DNA from: Cerioporus squamosus
Lineage: Eukaryota; Basidiomycota; Agaricomycetes; Polyporales; Polyporaceae
DNA: 64,000 nucleotides
Direction: 5' to 3'
NCBI GenBank assembly: GCA_022592435.1
Contig: JABYQS010000031.1
Span: 186,001 to 250,000 of the forward strand
This document shows, one piece after another, positions 35,531-47,180 of the stretch (position 1 is the first letter of the stretch; every line of letters starts with the position of its first letter). A model generated the notes under the pieces. That model was not told the DNA's origin. It saw only the letters and a list, made by a program, of their open reading frames with translations, and did no database searches. A program made the translations under genes and the position numbers.

Positions 35531-36550
35531 ATGATCTCTCTGTTCAAATCACTCAACTCGAAGGACAAAGGCAAAGCCCGCGAGCACGCCCCACCCCCGA
35601 ACCTCGACGCACCACCCCAATGGCAGCCCGCCCCCGAGCAAGTGCATGCCGAGGGCCTCTACGCCGACGCCACCACCGCCGACTACGAGGCCGCGGAGGA
35701 CTTCTGCATGCGCCATCCGCAGGAGGCCCCGCGCCTTCTCTCCTCGGACGCGGTCGACCGCATCCGGCGGCTCGGGAGCAGGGCGTGGCAGCTCGCCGTG
35801 CCCAGCACGCCGCGTTTCCGCGGGGTCATCCACAACGGGGGTGAGAAGGGCCCCGCGATGGGCGTGGTCAAAGTCGTGACGGCGCACGACTGCCAGGACG
35901 TCTGTATCCTGAGCCACCTGCCGATCTTGGCGGGCCTGTACGATACTCGGGGCAGGCCCGGGGTCTACTATGAGATCAAGGTGATCCGGATGGACGGGGT
36001 TATCGCCGTAGGTTGGTGCATCCTGTCTCACTCTATTCTTATGCAACGCCTCATCTAATGTTGACCCTCTCCACTCGCAGGAACGGCGTGTCGCCCATAC
36101 CCAGAGTGGCGGCTTCCCGGATGGAACCGTCAGAGTGCAGGCCTGCACTTGGACGACTGCCGGAAGTTCTTCGAGGATCCCGACGGCGGACGCACATACA
36201 CCCCAGACCTCCCGGCGGTGTCCCCGGGCGACACCGTCGGGGTAGGCTACACCTGGGAGCTCGGGACGCTCTTCTTCACGCACAACGGCAGAAGGCTGCC
36301 AGCTGCTTTTTCGGGCGTATATCTGCCGCGCGAGATTCACGACGTCTACGCCGCGATCGGCGTGTCGGGCCCGGGCGCGTGTGAGTTCGAGGTGAACTTT
36401 GGGGGCGGGACGGACTTCGAGTGGAAGGAGGGCAACAACTGGAAGGTCGAGGGACACGTCGGCATGATGCCTGGTGGTCCTGGCGGGGCCGACGACGAGT
36501 TGCCTTCGTACTCCGATGCCCGCAAGGACAGAAGAGTGACATACGAGTGA
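35531..36550 (+). CDS. SPRY domain protein
   Basis: Two exons, 35531-36011 and 36081-36550, with a phase-1 intron, give 316 residues. The start MISLFKSLNSKDKGK precedes a Pro-rich linker. A helical segment (TTADYEAAEDFCMRHP) follows. The SPRY/B30.2-type domain spans about residues 105-275: PGVYYEIKVIRMDGVIAVG, then PYPEWRLPGWNRQSAGLHLD with the conserved PG-W turn, GDTVGVGYTW, LGTLFFTHNGRRL, and VYAAIGVSGPGACEFEVNFG. This order matches the RanBPM/Ssh4 type of SPRY domain, which binds protein partners in sorting or ubiquitin pathways. No RING, LisH or transmembrane segment is seen, so the exact class is open. Confidence 0.82.
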
Positions 36551-36746
36551 ACCGGCCTCTCGTTTGTCTCGTTGGCGGACTGCTTCATGTCCTTGCGATG
36601 TGATAGTATATGTAGGATAGTGATGAAAGTCTATACCATTACACGTCGATTACACCTGAGAACTCTAGGGTATTCAAACACAGCGTGCAGCGTTACCGGC
36701 GCACAGCTAAACACACCCTCGTATCTCGCCCAGGACTCAGAGGGAC

Positions 36747-38784
36747 CTAAACTCGGCACTTGAGCTCTGCCCCAGTTCCCATCGAGATGGTCGCACCAAG
36801 GCACCAGCCCAGCTCCGTGCCGTCGATCTGCTTCCCGAGCTGAATCTCACGATCGCCGCCCAGCTCGTACCCGAGCCGGAGGAGGGCATGCATGAAGGTG
36901 AGGTCGAGGCACCACTCGGGGCGGCCCTCGAGCTCCTCCATCAGCGCCTTGTCCGAGCCCCAGTGCTCCTTCCACGCGGTCGGGCCCTGGCAGACGGTCT
37001 TGGCGAGGTCCGCGAACGCCGACACATGGAAGGGAGGTTTGAGCGGGTTCGCGGTCGTGGCGATGAAGGGGTTGAGGCGGTCGTAGAAGTATGACAGAAG
37101 TAGAATCTTGCCGTGAGGGAAAGTCTCGAGCAGGGATGGCTGGTACACGCCGTTGAACGAACACGGCTTGACCTCACAGATCCTAGAAAACAAGGCGAAG
37201 ATAATGAGTATTTTAATGAACGAGACAAGAAGGAGGGATGGGATGTACGCGTCTTTGGCCATGACGAGCTCAATCACCCGGTTGCACGACTCCCAGCTGC
37301 CCACATCCTCGCCGACCATGGTGACGTTCCACTTCCCGCCCAGCCGCTCGTCCTCGATCTCCACCCTCTTCTTCGTCCCCTGCGCGAGACACGGGTTCAC
37401 CACGACCGCATCCTTGCCATGATTCGACCCCCGGAGGCTGCCCATAAACTCGACGATCCGGTGCGTGCTCTGGCGCGCGGTCATCAGGCCATAGCCGAGG
37501 TACGAGTGCTGGTAGAGCACCCGCGTCTCCCCGTCGTACTTGAGATCGTACTTGTGCTCGCCCTCCTCCAGCGTCGCATCCGGCTTCGCCATATCGAACG
37601 TCGGCTCGAACACGATCTGCGTCGACGCACCGCCGAGGTCGAGCACCGCGTACGGCGGCGTCTTCTTCGCGGACGGCTCCTTCGAAAGCGTCTTGAGCAG
37701 GTAGTTCGCCGTCAGCCACGCATACACGCCCTCGTCCCGCCCCTCCATGATCTCCACCGCGTTCTCGCCCTGCAGGCTGAACGGATACTTCTCCTCCAGC
37801 CGGCGGCGCACCGCCACGAGGATGTCGTTCGCCTCCTTCGTACCCAGCCGCCGAAGGCCCGCGGTCGCCTTCACCTGCAGCGGCGTGCAGCGGCGCAGGC
37901 TCTCCGGGACGACACGCACCGCCTCGTCGAGCAGCTCATCGAGGCTCTCTGCGGCCGCGCGCGGCGAGTCGCTGTACGACGAGAGCCCCGGCTGGCGCTG
38001 CTTGAACACCTCGTACTCGTACGCGGGCGACGGCCCGCAGTTGTTGAACTTGTAGATGTGGATGCGCGAGCCCGTCGAGCCCGCGTCGATCATGAGCGCG
38101 AACTGCACGAGCGGGACCCCCGCCTTGTACGGCTTCGTGCAGTAGTGCGTCTTCGTCAGGTCGCCGTCGCTCGCGGGGTCCGTCGGGCGGGCGGGCGGCA
38201 CGGCGTCGTCGTCGTGCGGGGGCGGAGCGGCTGGGTAGTCGGCGTGCTTCGTGGTGGTGGGTCCGGGTCCGGGAGCCACCTCGTAGCCTTCGCTGGGCAT
38301 ATCCGGCCGGCTGATGGCTGCACCCTCTTCAGAAAACCGTACACGACGCTGAGAAGGAATACTCACAAGGAAGATAGTCATCCAGGTCCTCCCTCCTCGG
38401 CCCAAAGAAATATACGAGCCCAATCAAGACCACCGCCCCGATTGCGAACTTCTTCCACGCGAACCTGCGCCCGGGTGGGCTCCTGCTCGGGCCCATGCCA
38501 CCCTCGAGCCGTTCATAGTTGCTGCTCCGCGGCGAGAACATGCTGCTGAGTCCGCCGTTGCTGCTTTTGCTCGACCGTTTCCGCGCGTGAGAACGAGTAG
38601 CTGAGCCGATGCCACTGGCGGAGGACGAGGAAGAGGAAGATTCCGGTGTGGCGGCCAACGTTGACTTTGGCACAGACGAGGGGAATGAGGAAATGAAAGT
38701 CGTGTCCGACGAGCGCGCCGGGGGTGCTTGGGTGGAGTTGTGGTCGTCGAGGTTCAAGATGGGAGAGGCGCTGTGAGGCCGCAT
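36747..38784 (-). CDS. GDA1: Golgi nucleoside diphosphatase (apyrase family)
   Basis: Hydrolyses GDP/UDP released by glycosyltransferases in the Golgi lumen, which permits nucleotide-sugar antiport. Exons 38784-38367, 38317-37249 and 37182-36747 encode 640 residues. It is a type II protein: about 110 Ser-rich cytosolic residues, an anchor near residue 120 (KKFAIGAVVLIGLVYFF), then the lumenal domain. Apyrase conserved regions appear in order: MIDAGSTGSRIHIYKF, KATAGLR, EIMEGRDEGVYAWLTANY, AVLDLGGASTQIVF and GWCLG. The acceptor of intron 1 was chosen (GTGCAG) as the only one keeping the frame. Intron 2 (66 bp) is a multiple of three without stop; retention would add a hydrophobic stretch. The cytosolic tail is longer than in yeast. 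Confidence 0.93.
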
Positions 38785-39307
38785 GCGATTCTTCCTCGCA
38801 GTCGCAGCCGACCTCCACGATGCAGTGCGAGCGTCCTTTGCAACCACAGCTCAGATCACCCACTTAGAAAGTAACACGCCGTCGAGAAGAATTGATCTGC
38901 ATAGACACGTTGTGCATTCATTCACGCTCACACAGGAGAACATTCGGAACACAACATTCACATTGATCAGGACTAACTAACTGCTTCGACTGCGACGACT
39001 ACGACGAGAGAGACCGAGATGATGATAGTAAATGAGCAATGAGCATCAGCCGAGCACTAACTGCATCGACCACATTAGCGATGGTTTTTTGGGATTGTAT
39101 CGAAGAGGCGCATGGGAAATGGGGGTACGACGCTACTCCAGAGCAAGTGGATGGGGGATAGGGGGATAGGGGAACGGAGTAGCGAAGGCCACAGAAAAAA
39201 ATGCGTGGCTTGACTTGAGACGACGATGAGACGGGAAACATAAGGCATAAGGTATACTTTCAAAGTGCGTTAAGGGAGTGGAGAAAGGGAGGGAGCGAAG
39301 ACAGTGT
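38785..39307. other. spacer between GDA1 and the bZIP gene
   Basis: This gap holds the upstream region of GDA1 (-) and the 3' region of the bZIP gene (-). No gene is seen. Confidence 0.45.
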
Positions 39308-40995
39308 TCATGCAGAATCGAACGACGGCACCTCATGTCCGTGGCTCTCTAGCAACGCCTTGAACAGCATCGCTCGTTGCCTCCACATTTCCTTCTCGTC
39401 CTTCTCGCGCTCGACGGCCGTCTCGAGCTCCCGCTGGTACTCGAGCTTCCGCTTCCGGCTCCGCCGTGCTGCGAGGGTGTTCTGCCGACGCTTGGCCTCG
39501 ATGGCGTCCATGTCGCCAGGATCGAGGTTGATCTCCTCCTCGAGCTCATCGTCCTCTCCGAACGCTTGTGAACGCGCCCGCTTCTTCTTCAGCCACGCCG
39601 TGGGGACCTCCTTGCGCGACGTCGCCGAAGGGGTGACGTACTTGCGCTGCTGGATAGGAGCGTCCATCGGTACCAACGCATCCGGCGTGATGTTCTTGCG
39701 CGTCCCCGTCGGAAGGCTCTTCCGAGGACGGCGGCCGGGTGTGGAAGGCGTCGGTACTGGTGGGTGTGCGGCGACGGGTGGAGGGATGTGGGGTCGAGCG
39801 AGGGCGTCGTCGGCGACGGCATAGTGTACATGTCGTCGAAGTTGAACGGAGGTTGGGGGAGAGAAGGGGCGAAGGGGGCGGCCGATGGCGGCTTCGTGTG
39901 CTCTACGGCTCCACTCAGGCCAAGACCATCGGGGAATAGGGATGCGCCACCAAGATCGGGGAAGTTGTCGGCGTCGAAGATCGCCGGGCTGGTGAGCATA
40001 TCAGCCGACATGTCGGCCGAGTCGAGCGCAGGCGTGGTGAGGAAGTCCTCGAAGGGAGAGTCTTCCATCGGCGACGTCAGGAATTCGCTGAAGTCGTTCG
40101 CCATGCGGAACTCGGGGGACGCTGAGCGACAAGAGTAAGTCGAAGTCGCTCGTGCCCCATCGTCGGCGTACGCACCTTGGATCACCTCCATGATGGCCTG
40201 GACGGTGTCCGCGTCGGGCGCGACGTCGTGCATAGGAGCGGCCCGCTCTGGGGCAGACTGGGTCTCCTCAGACTTTTGCGAGAGCATGTTCAAGTAGTTG
40301 GAGCACAAAGAGGCGAAATCGAAGTCTGAGGTTGAGCTAGAGGCGACTGAAGGAGCAGGCGCAGGTGCTGAAGACGAAGCTGGTGCGAACTTGGATGTGC
40401 GAGGTACTGGGGGGAGCGACTGGGGGATTCCATGATGGGCAGCTAAAGCCGAGGTCGAGTGGAAGACCGGGTGGGATGTCCGAGGACGGTTCGATGGTAG
40501 ATTTACGGCGACATTTTGAGTCGGGTAGTGGCTTGAGAAACTCTCAAGGTGCGGATAGTGCGAGGAACCATGGCTGGGTGGTTGGTCCGGGTGGTCGTGG
40601 GAAGACGACACGCTTAGAGGAGGAGGCAGAACATTCTGGCGATGTGTGTATTGTTGACGGAACTGGTTGGGAAACAAGGTGGGAGTGGGGGTGGGGTTAA
40701 GTTGGAGGGCGTCGGCTGGCAAACCCGCTAGCTGAGGGAGGAGTCTGGAAGGCGAGGGCGGCGAAATTAGTGGGGAGTTCTCAACGGTGCGATCATTGCC
40801 GTATTGCTGCGCCGATGGTCCGATAGCAGTATATGGTGAGAGAGAGGGAGAGGGAGCTGAACCGGACGCCGCGCTGGGCGACGCCTCTTCGGAACACGCT
40901 TGCCACTTCTGCCTCATGTACGGCATGTTGCGCAGTGAAGAGGACGACGACTCTGCCCAGTCGTTGGACGACAGTACAGGGGATGTCATGAGCAT
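39308..40995 (-). CDS. GCN4: Gcn4/Cpc1-like bZIP transcription factor
   Basis: Probable activator of amino-acid biosynthesis genes (general amino acid control). Exon 1 (40995-40176) encodes a long Ser/Pro/Gln-rich activation region. A 54-bp intron (GTGCGT...CTCAG, no stop, multiple of three) precedes exon 2 (40121-39308), which has acidic/aromatic activation motifs (DFSEFLTSPMEDSPFEDFL). The C-terminal basic region RRQNTLAARRSRKRKLEYQ fits the Gcn4 signature N-x3-AARRSR and is followed by a short leucine zipper. Oddity: a single base is missing near 39752-39772. The activation part is in one frame and the bZIP part in another, and exon 2 is one base short of a whole number of codons. No GT-AG intron explains this. 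It is a real break or an assembly error. Confidence 0.8.
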
Positions 40996-41023
40996 TGCGC
41001 GGGTCGCGAAAAATGCTTAATGA

Positions 41024-41453
41024 CTGCAGCGGAATACGGCGATGCGAACAGACGATGAGATAGGTGAGGGGACTTACGAGTCGCTCAGATGCTACGTCTG
41101 AGTCAAGTGCTGAGCCTCGGACAGCTGCGACTGTTCGAGGAGTTGAGCGGTGGTGGGAGGAAGGAGGGCTACGAGCGCGACAAACTGACTCGGGACGACT
41201 CTTGTACTTTCCGATTCACCGCATTTCAGACTCAGAGGCGCCCATAACGCCGACTCGGACCCCGGGCTGTGCCTGAGTCGGCGCCGTCCATGTGCTCGCG
41301 TCTACACCTGTCCTGGCCTCCGCAGCGGGATCCTGGCGCACATCTACACGTCTCCCCCGTCGTACACGTATGCAAACTGAGCTCGAGTAGGTGCTCGAAG
41401 ACGGACGAAGACTGCGTACGCAGCGCACAGTAGCGCAGACCGCGCGGCGACAT
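41024..41453 (-). promoter_or_regulatory. bZIP gene leader: 5' UTR intron and upstream ORFs
   Basis: Just above the bZIP start codon lies a GTAAGT...GCTGCAG intron (41077-41024) that would sit in the 5' UTR. Further upstream on the same strand are ATG-led small frames: 41453-41232 (73 codons), 41343-41302 (13 codons) and 41245-41216 (9 codons, MGASESEMR). Upstream ORFs control translation of Gcn4/Cpc1 genes in other fungi. The sequence does not show whether these belong to this transcript. Confidence 0.4.
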
Positions 41454-44110
41454 TGGCTAGCGTCGACAGTGCGGGACCGCGGCTCGAGTCAGAGTCATCC
41501 AGAGCCGGAAGAGGTGTGAATTCCATTTGTCGGATATGGCAGGAGCGATCCTCGCACGCATGCGCCCTGCACAGCACCCGCCTTATCGCAGCGCGTGGCG
41601 GCCGCCAGTCCCCGCCCCCTGCGCCGCCCCCGCCCCACGCTGCCCCCGCCCGCCGCGCCCTCTCCTCGCGCCAAGGCCGCCCATTCATTTGTCCGATAAG
41701 CCGCCTCCGCCGTCCGACGTCGCGCAACGGTCGCGCGATATCAGCTCCCATCGATTGCGCTGATTGCGTCCACAGGCCCCCGACGGCCTCCCGCGCGAGT
41801 CTCCGGGCGAATGTCCCCGACGAACGGCCGACGCTCACCTGCACGGCCCATCCAATCCCCTTCCTCCGCGCGGTGCCCTCTGCCCCGCATCTTCTGGGAC
41901 CCCGGACCCCAGTGGGGCGGGCCGACGCCGCACTAGTAGCACATTAATCACAGGCGCGCATCTGTCCAGGACATCCTGCCATCGACAGCCAGCAGTGATC
42001 CCGCCGACGCGTCGGAGCGCCCTCTGCGACCTTTACCGCCACATCCGCCCATAACCCAGAGAAAACCAATGACCCTGTGAGCCTCTGACGTCGCCGACGC
42101 GATAAGCCGGGCCTTTGCCATCTGCTTGCTCAGCCGCTGGAGTCAGGATGACCAACGGGCCTCAAAGTTCTTGAAAGCTTGACGTCGCGAAGCCGCCTCG
42201 AGTCGCCCAGGACCAGCAAGCAAGCCAATGACCGTCGAGCAGAGAGAGAGCCAGGCGGACAAGCTCGCAAGTTGGCAATCGGAGAGAACAGACGAGACCG
42301 CGAGGCTGTGAGCGACCGTCGACGTACACCGGCCTGAGAAGAGAAGCAGGTCCCACCCCGGCCTTCTTCGAACAATGTTAGGTGTCGCCACGACGCGCCA
42401 GAGCACCCGGCTGTACGACACTTTGTCAGCATACCACCAACTCGCCGTCGCACTCACCCGCGCATTCGCCGCACTCGCGACCACAACACCACCTCGCCTT
42501 CCTCTTCCAGCAGCCTTGAGGCTCGTCTGGCGCCACACGTCCACAGCCCTCTCGCACTCCCGATGTCGCTCGGGGCGGTTCAAGCTTCATCGTTGTACAC
42601 AGAGTACCTGTACAAGGCAAACCTTGTCGAATGCAATGCACGCACCAGCAACGTCCGCGAACTCGAGCCCAAACGAGCGCCAAACCATCCATCGCGTCAC
42701 AGCCACCTCCGAACCACCCCCCACGCCGACCTTCACGTATGAACGCGATGTATTGCCAGGAAAAATACGCCAGGACGAGAGACAGGAGAGCCAGGGCCAC
42801 CACGGGAGGACAGAGAGGTTCAGAGGGCAGAGGGCGGGACAGCAGGGACGCAGCGTGCCCTTTATATGCGGGCGGCCTCGAGTCAGAGTCCTGCCTTTTC
42901 GGGAAGTCGATCAGGAGTCATCCACGTGGGTTCCGTGCGGCGGCGACCATGAGGCTCCCCGACGCCAGGCTGCGGTAACCGTCGAGTCCGGGTCCGGGTT
43001 CGACCCGGAGGTCCCTGCGCTGATTTATTCTGCATAGTATCAGGATGAGGCGGGATGCCATCGCCTGCCTCTCAATGTCATATCCTCTCGGCGGGTCGTC
43101 GCTGCGGGACCGGTTCGTGCCAATGATGCGCCCGTCGCTGCCGAGGGCGGCGGGACCGAGGGTTGCTGACGCCATCGATGGCCGTCTCATGAACCGAAAG
43201 CAATTCGACCGTTCGGGCCACCATGTGAGGCATGCATGGGCGAGAATACCTGCATGCAGGCCTGGTCTCGCTGCGACTCCTCGCTGGGGTTCATTGCGGA
43301 CGTTGAGTGGTTAACGTGTGTGCATCCCGGATCCGTCGCTGTGCTTATAGTGAGTGCACTTGGAAGCATGCCTACTCGATAATAGGTTGAGCACTGACAT
43401 GCCTCGGTGTCAGCAGAAACCGTGCGAGGCTCACCATGCAATCCGAGTGGTAGAGGTACAAGACCACCGGGATAGTTGAAGACCATCTTGGCCAGATATC
43501 GACGTCGATGATGACTCGGTGCGACGTCACGACCACCCCTCCAGATGGCCCAAACAGAAATACTCTGGCAGCTTCCTCATCGTCGTACAGTCCTGCTCGC
43601 AACGCAACAGCAGACTATTGAAGCAGGGAGAATCGTAGGAAGGTAATGCCAGTGTCACCCTGGAACCAAAGCACTCAAGCTAGCACAGTAGCTGGCAGGC
43701 GGGCCCTCGAGTGTTCGCGGAGAAGGAGCTAGAGCGAGGTCATAGTTATAGAAGTGTAGGGTGGTGCTGCAGTAGGCGTCTCGGTGTAGTAGGCAACTTG
43801 CACCCACGTTCGTACGCATTTGCCCTCTCGGGACCTGCCCCTCAGCGAACTAAGGCCATGTCAGCTGCAATGAAATGCCCTAGGGTGGAGAGATATTCGC
43901 CACTCGGGACCACGACAGCAATGGGCTGGAGCTTCGAAGTGAGATGGCATCGCGGACGTTCGTCGAGGCGAGAACGGGCCTTCAAGGAATGAGGACTGGC
44001 CCAAGGGCAGTGTTATCCGAGAGAACAAAGTGATGAACCAATAGCATACCCAATTCGCATGTACCCGATGGTCCACGGACCGCCTCAGAACCTATATGAG
44101 TGCGACGACA
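41454..44110. other. long intergenic stretch, no gene seen
   Basis: About 2.65 kb of GC-rich sequence. Open frames occur by composition only. A perfect short hairpin around 42993-43007 (CCGGG-TTCGA-CCCGG) resembles a T-arm, but no acceptor stem surrounds it. No protein family is recognised. Confidence 0.45.
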
Positions 44111-44157
44111 TCAGCAATAAAGAAAACAAAGAGCAAATGAATGAGCAACGTACAACT

Positions 44158-45900
44158 TCAGCCATTTACGACGGCAGCATCTCCAGAGGCCCGAGTTTGC
44201 CCATGCTCGCCTCCCCTTGAATCTCGGCGCGCGAGCGTCCGCATCATCATATCGAGTTCGTCCTCGCGGATCAAGTTGAAGCAGGCGAGTAGCTGTCCGA
44301 CCATTCGCCAACGCTCCTGCCTCTCGTTCTCCTGACTCGGTGTCCAAGTCGAAGAATTGTCCATACGTCAGGTCATCTTCGCCCCCGCCCACAACTCTGG
44401 GAAAGTGCCGCGCAAGGTATGCCGCTACCAACTGCGGGCGGGCCACAGGAGAATATCCGACGCCAGGCTTCCTCACGCTGGAAGGATAATCTCGGGGAGG
44501 GAGTGCACCTTTGATGTTGTCTAGCGAGATTTGCTGGGACCCGTTGAATGCTACGGACAGGGTGTGCAGATTGGAGTGTTGCACAAATGGTGCGAGGGCG
44601 GACATTGACGGGAGCGTGTCGTGGATGCAATCTTCGCAGTCAGCAAGGCTGAGCGTGCGGAGGAGAGGGAAGGGGTGGGCGATCTTGAGATAGCATGCGT
44701 CGTCAAGAGCATATCGGCATGGCAAAGTCAGCCTGAGATCAATGAGCTTGGAGAAAATGAAGAGGCTCTCTAGGTGATCTGGACGGGCAACTAAGCCCAT
44801 TTGCATTGCACCCTCGGGGTAGAAGTCGTCTCTTGAGCATATCTCCAGAACGCGCAGAGAGGAGGGGGAAAACTGCTGGCGGACAGATTGGAACAGAGCC
44901 GGTATGTCGGACTGCTCCGGAGAATCCGTGATTTCCAGATGCGCGCTCTCCACATTCTCCAATGTTGCGATCGCGCTGAAGGTGATGTACGTACGCGCCG
45001 TTGTCATCAGAATGAGTTGGCGAAGAGCAGGGAAGGCGTTCGGTGTGAGCTTCTCGGACCATGTGGAGCGAGGCGAGAGACTGGCTTCGAGCACTTGCAG
45101 CTTGGGGAGTCTTGCCAGTGCGCAGATCAGTCGTCTGAACGATGGGGACACCGCGGAAGCGGACTGTCGTGAGTTCGGCAGGTTGTGTGGTTCGAATGAG
45201 CCGTCGTGCGAGAGTACACAGCCACAAACTGCATACAGCATCCTATATCCAGCCACTCCAACCTGGAGACACTCCAACATGGGGAATCGGCCAGCAATCT
45301 CGGCGAGCGCAGCTTGCGGACGCTGTTCAGGCTTTTCAGCGTTCAAGCGAGACCCCCACTGAAGGCCAGAGTCCAAATCCCGCACTTGCGAGCCCATCAG
45401 CGCGAAGGTGTCGCGGAGATGCTTGTCCCCGATCGACATGCAGTTTCACTCGAAATCCCGCATCCTCGGCAGCACAACTTGTACGGGCCGCGATGCAACC
45501 ATGGTTGCGAGTGACTCGGGATGGATCCTCTGATAGTCGTAGTTCTCGCCCCAGTATCCGCAAAAACCTATCATGTTGACGTGTTGCGAGTAGTACAGGA
45601 AGCGCTGCCAATCTTGTGTTGGAGTGCTCGAGTCAACGTCGGTCGTGGTCTCCTGTAGTGAGCCTCTTAAATGCAGAGTTCAGAACGACATACCAGCTCC
45701 TGGCCCGCAATTGTCCATGCATCCACCGGAAAGCACTTCACAAGAGGTAGAAGATCGTCAAGGACATCCCATAGCTCCCGAACCGCCGGTTCGTGTATGG
45801 ACTTGCAGGTCCTGACGAGTGCGGCCAATGATGCCGCGTCACCCCGTACAAATGCGCAGATCTGACGGACGAATTCTTGGATTGTGAGTGCTCTGTGCAT
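44158..45900 (-). pseudogene. F-box / leucine-rich repeat gene, disrupted (copy 3)
   Basis: Exon 1 (45900-45694) encodes a good F-box-like start (MHRALTIQEFVRQICAFVRG, LVRTCKSIHEP, VKCFPVDAWT). After a short intron at the family position, exon 2 starts at 45652 and matches the sister genes (WQRFLYYSQHV). It then meets an in-frame TGA at 45448-45446, exactly where copies 1, 2 and 5 have Trp (LxxLxW). The same frame resumes for about 340 codons of leucine-rich sequence. Near 44314-44326 one extra base shifts the C-terminal motif (WRMVGQLLACFNLIREDE) into another frame ending at 44158. A 63-nt intron could formally skip the stop but has poor signals. This is most likely a decayed copy. Confidence 0.75.
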
Positions 45901-46367
45901 GATCTGAGACAGTGCGATGCCTGAATGCACGAAGAAAGAAGAGAGAAAACGACATAGTACGCACTCCAGACGTAGACGAAGTAAACGGACACGGAGGGAG
46001 CCGCGCATCCGTGGACTCGCGACCCCCACGGTTCACCGGGCCGTGACCGGCTCAAACGCTAACCTCACGGCGTCTTTGCGGCGTCTCTCCCTGAACTTGG
46101 TCGCAGGCCATAAAACCCTCACGTCTGCGTAATGTATTCCGCAAGCAAGGGAACATTGACAGCTGGATAACCAGATTAAGACGAGTCCATTGTGAAAACG
46201 CATTCGAGGAGATGAATCCTCCGTAAGTACTTACATGCTTGCAATCGAGGAGGTTGGTCCTCCGTACATGCAGCCGTGATGAGTCCCTGGTAGAAAACTT
46301 ACACATGCTAGTACATAGTGAAGTTGAATTCAACCGTGTCCATCCAAGTCGCTCCGAGTCCGTTTCC
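45901..46367. other. spacer, no gene seen
   Basis: The promoter side of the damaged F-box gene (-) and the 3' side of the methyltransferase (-). No coding segment is recognised. Confidence 0.45.
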
Positions 46368-47180
46368 TCAAACCTTCGCAATCAACTCTCCGTGGATCAA
46401 AGTGAACCAAGCGTCCTCATCGGCGCCCCACCTCCGCCATACCTCCGCAACCTTCTCGAGCCCCTCCTGGGTATAGACTCCGGCCTTCTGCGCGGTCGAC
46501 GCGAAGTTCGAGGACAGCGTGCGCTCCGCCCAAATTTCGCTCCACCACTTCCGCTCCTCCGGGGTCCAGTAGCACCACGTACCAGCGGACAGTGTCAGGC
46601 TCTCGGCGGGGTACCCAGCCTTCTTCGCCCAGACGTGCAGGCGACGCCCGGCATCAGGCTCCCCGCCGTTCGCGCGAGCGACCTTTATGTACCCCTGACG
46701 CCACTCCTCCATGCCCTCGAGCTGAGGCCACCACGCCATCCCGGAGAAGTCGGTCTCGCGAGTGGCGACAATGCCGCCGGGCTTCGCAACGCGACGCATC
46801 TCGCGAAGGACTTGGATTGGGTCCCCGACGTGCTGAAGGACTTGGTGCGCGTGTACGACGTCGAAGGTGGCGTCAGGGAAGGGGAGAGCGAGGGCATCGC
46901 CGGGAGTGAAGGTGATGTTGGTGACACCGCGGTCCTCGGCGTTCTTGCGTGCGGTCTCGAGTACCGCGGGGACGTCGAGGCCGGTGACATGTCCCTCGGG
47001 GACATAATTAGCGGCGAGATCAGCGCTTATGGTACCTGGACCACAGCCGACGTCGAGGACGGTCATGTTGGGCTTCAGGTAGGGTATGAGGTACGCGGCT
47101 GAGTTCTGAACCGTGCGCCAGCTATGAGAACGCAGGACCGACGCGTGGTGACCATGGGTATAGACGGTTTGTTGCGACAT
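46368..47180 (-). CDS. class I SAM-dependent methyltransferase (UbiE/COQ5-like)
   Basis: A single exon of 270 residues with no introns, which is rare in this window. The Rossmann-type motifs are in order: motif I VLDVGCGPGTISADLA (about residues 41-56), the acidic turn VTGLDVPA, motif II region ITFTPGDALALPFPDATFDV, then HAHQVLQHVGDPIQVLREM and KPGGIVATRETDF. The C-terminal half contains a Trp-rich substrate-side region (WAKKAGYP, GTWCYWTPEERKWWSEIW). Enzymes of this shape methylate small molecules. Fungal relatives are often annotated UbiE-like, and the substrate cannot be told from sequence. No biosynthetic partner genes are adjacent. Confidence 0.88.
   Translation of the reverse strand: MSQQTVYTHGHHASVLRSHSWRTVQNSAAYLIPYLKPNMTVLDVGCGPGTISADLAANYVPEGHVTGLDVPAVLETARKNAEDRGVTNITFTPGDALALPFPDATFDVVHAHQVLQHVGDPIQVLREMRRVAKPGGIVATRETDFSGMAWWPQLEGMEEWRQGYIKVARANGGEPDAGRRLHVWAKKAGYPAESLTLSAGTWCYWTPEERKWWSEIWAERTLSSNFASTAQKAGVYTQEGLEKVAEVWRRWGADEDAWFTLIHGELIAKV

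Noticed and set aside
37113..38549. Long plus-strand open frame of 478 codons
   Set aside because: It lies antisense to GDA1, is Arg/Leu/Val-rich from GC codon mirror effects, and has no domain; GDA1 on the other strand carries all apyrase motifs.
41344..41844. Minus-strand frame of 166 codons upstream of the bZIP gene
   Set aside because: Arg/Ala-rich composition in GC-rich sequence without domain; more likely leader or promoter DNA.
42993..43007. CCGGG-TTCGA-CCCGG hairpin resembling a tRNA T-arm
   Set aside because: No matching acceptor stem, D-arm or anticodon arm around it; a simple GC palindrome is enough.
46239..47102. Plus-strand frame of 287 codons
   Set aside because: Exact antisense of the methyltransferase, whose SAM-binding motifs are clear on the minus strand.
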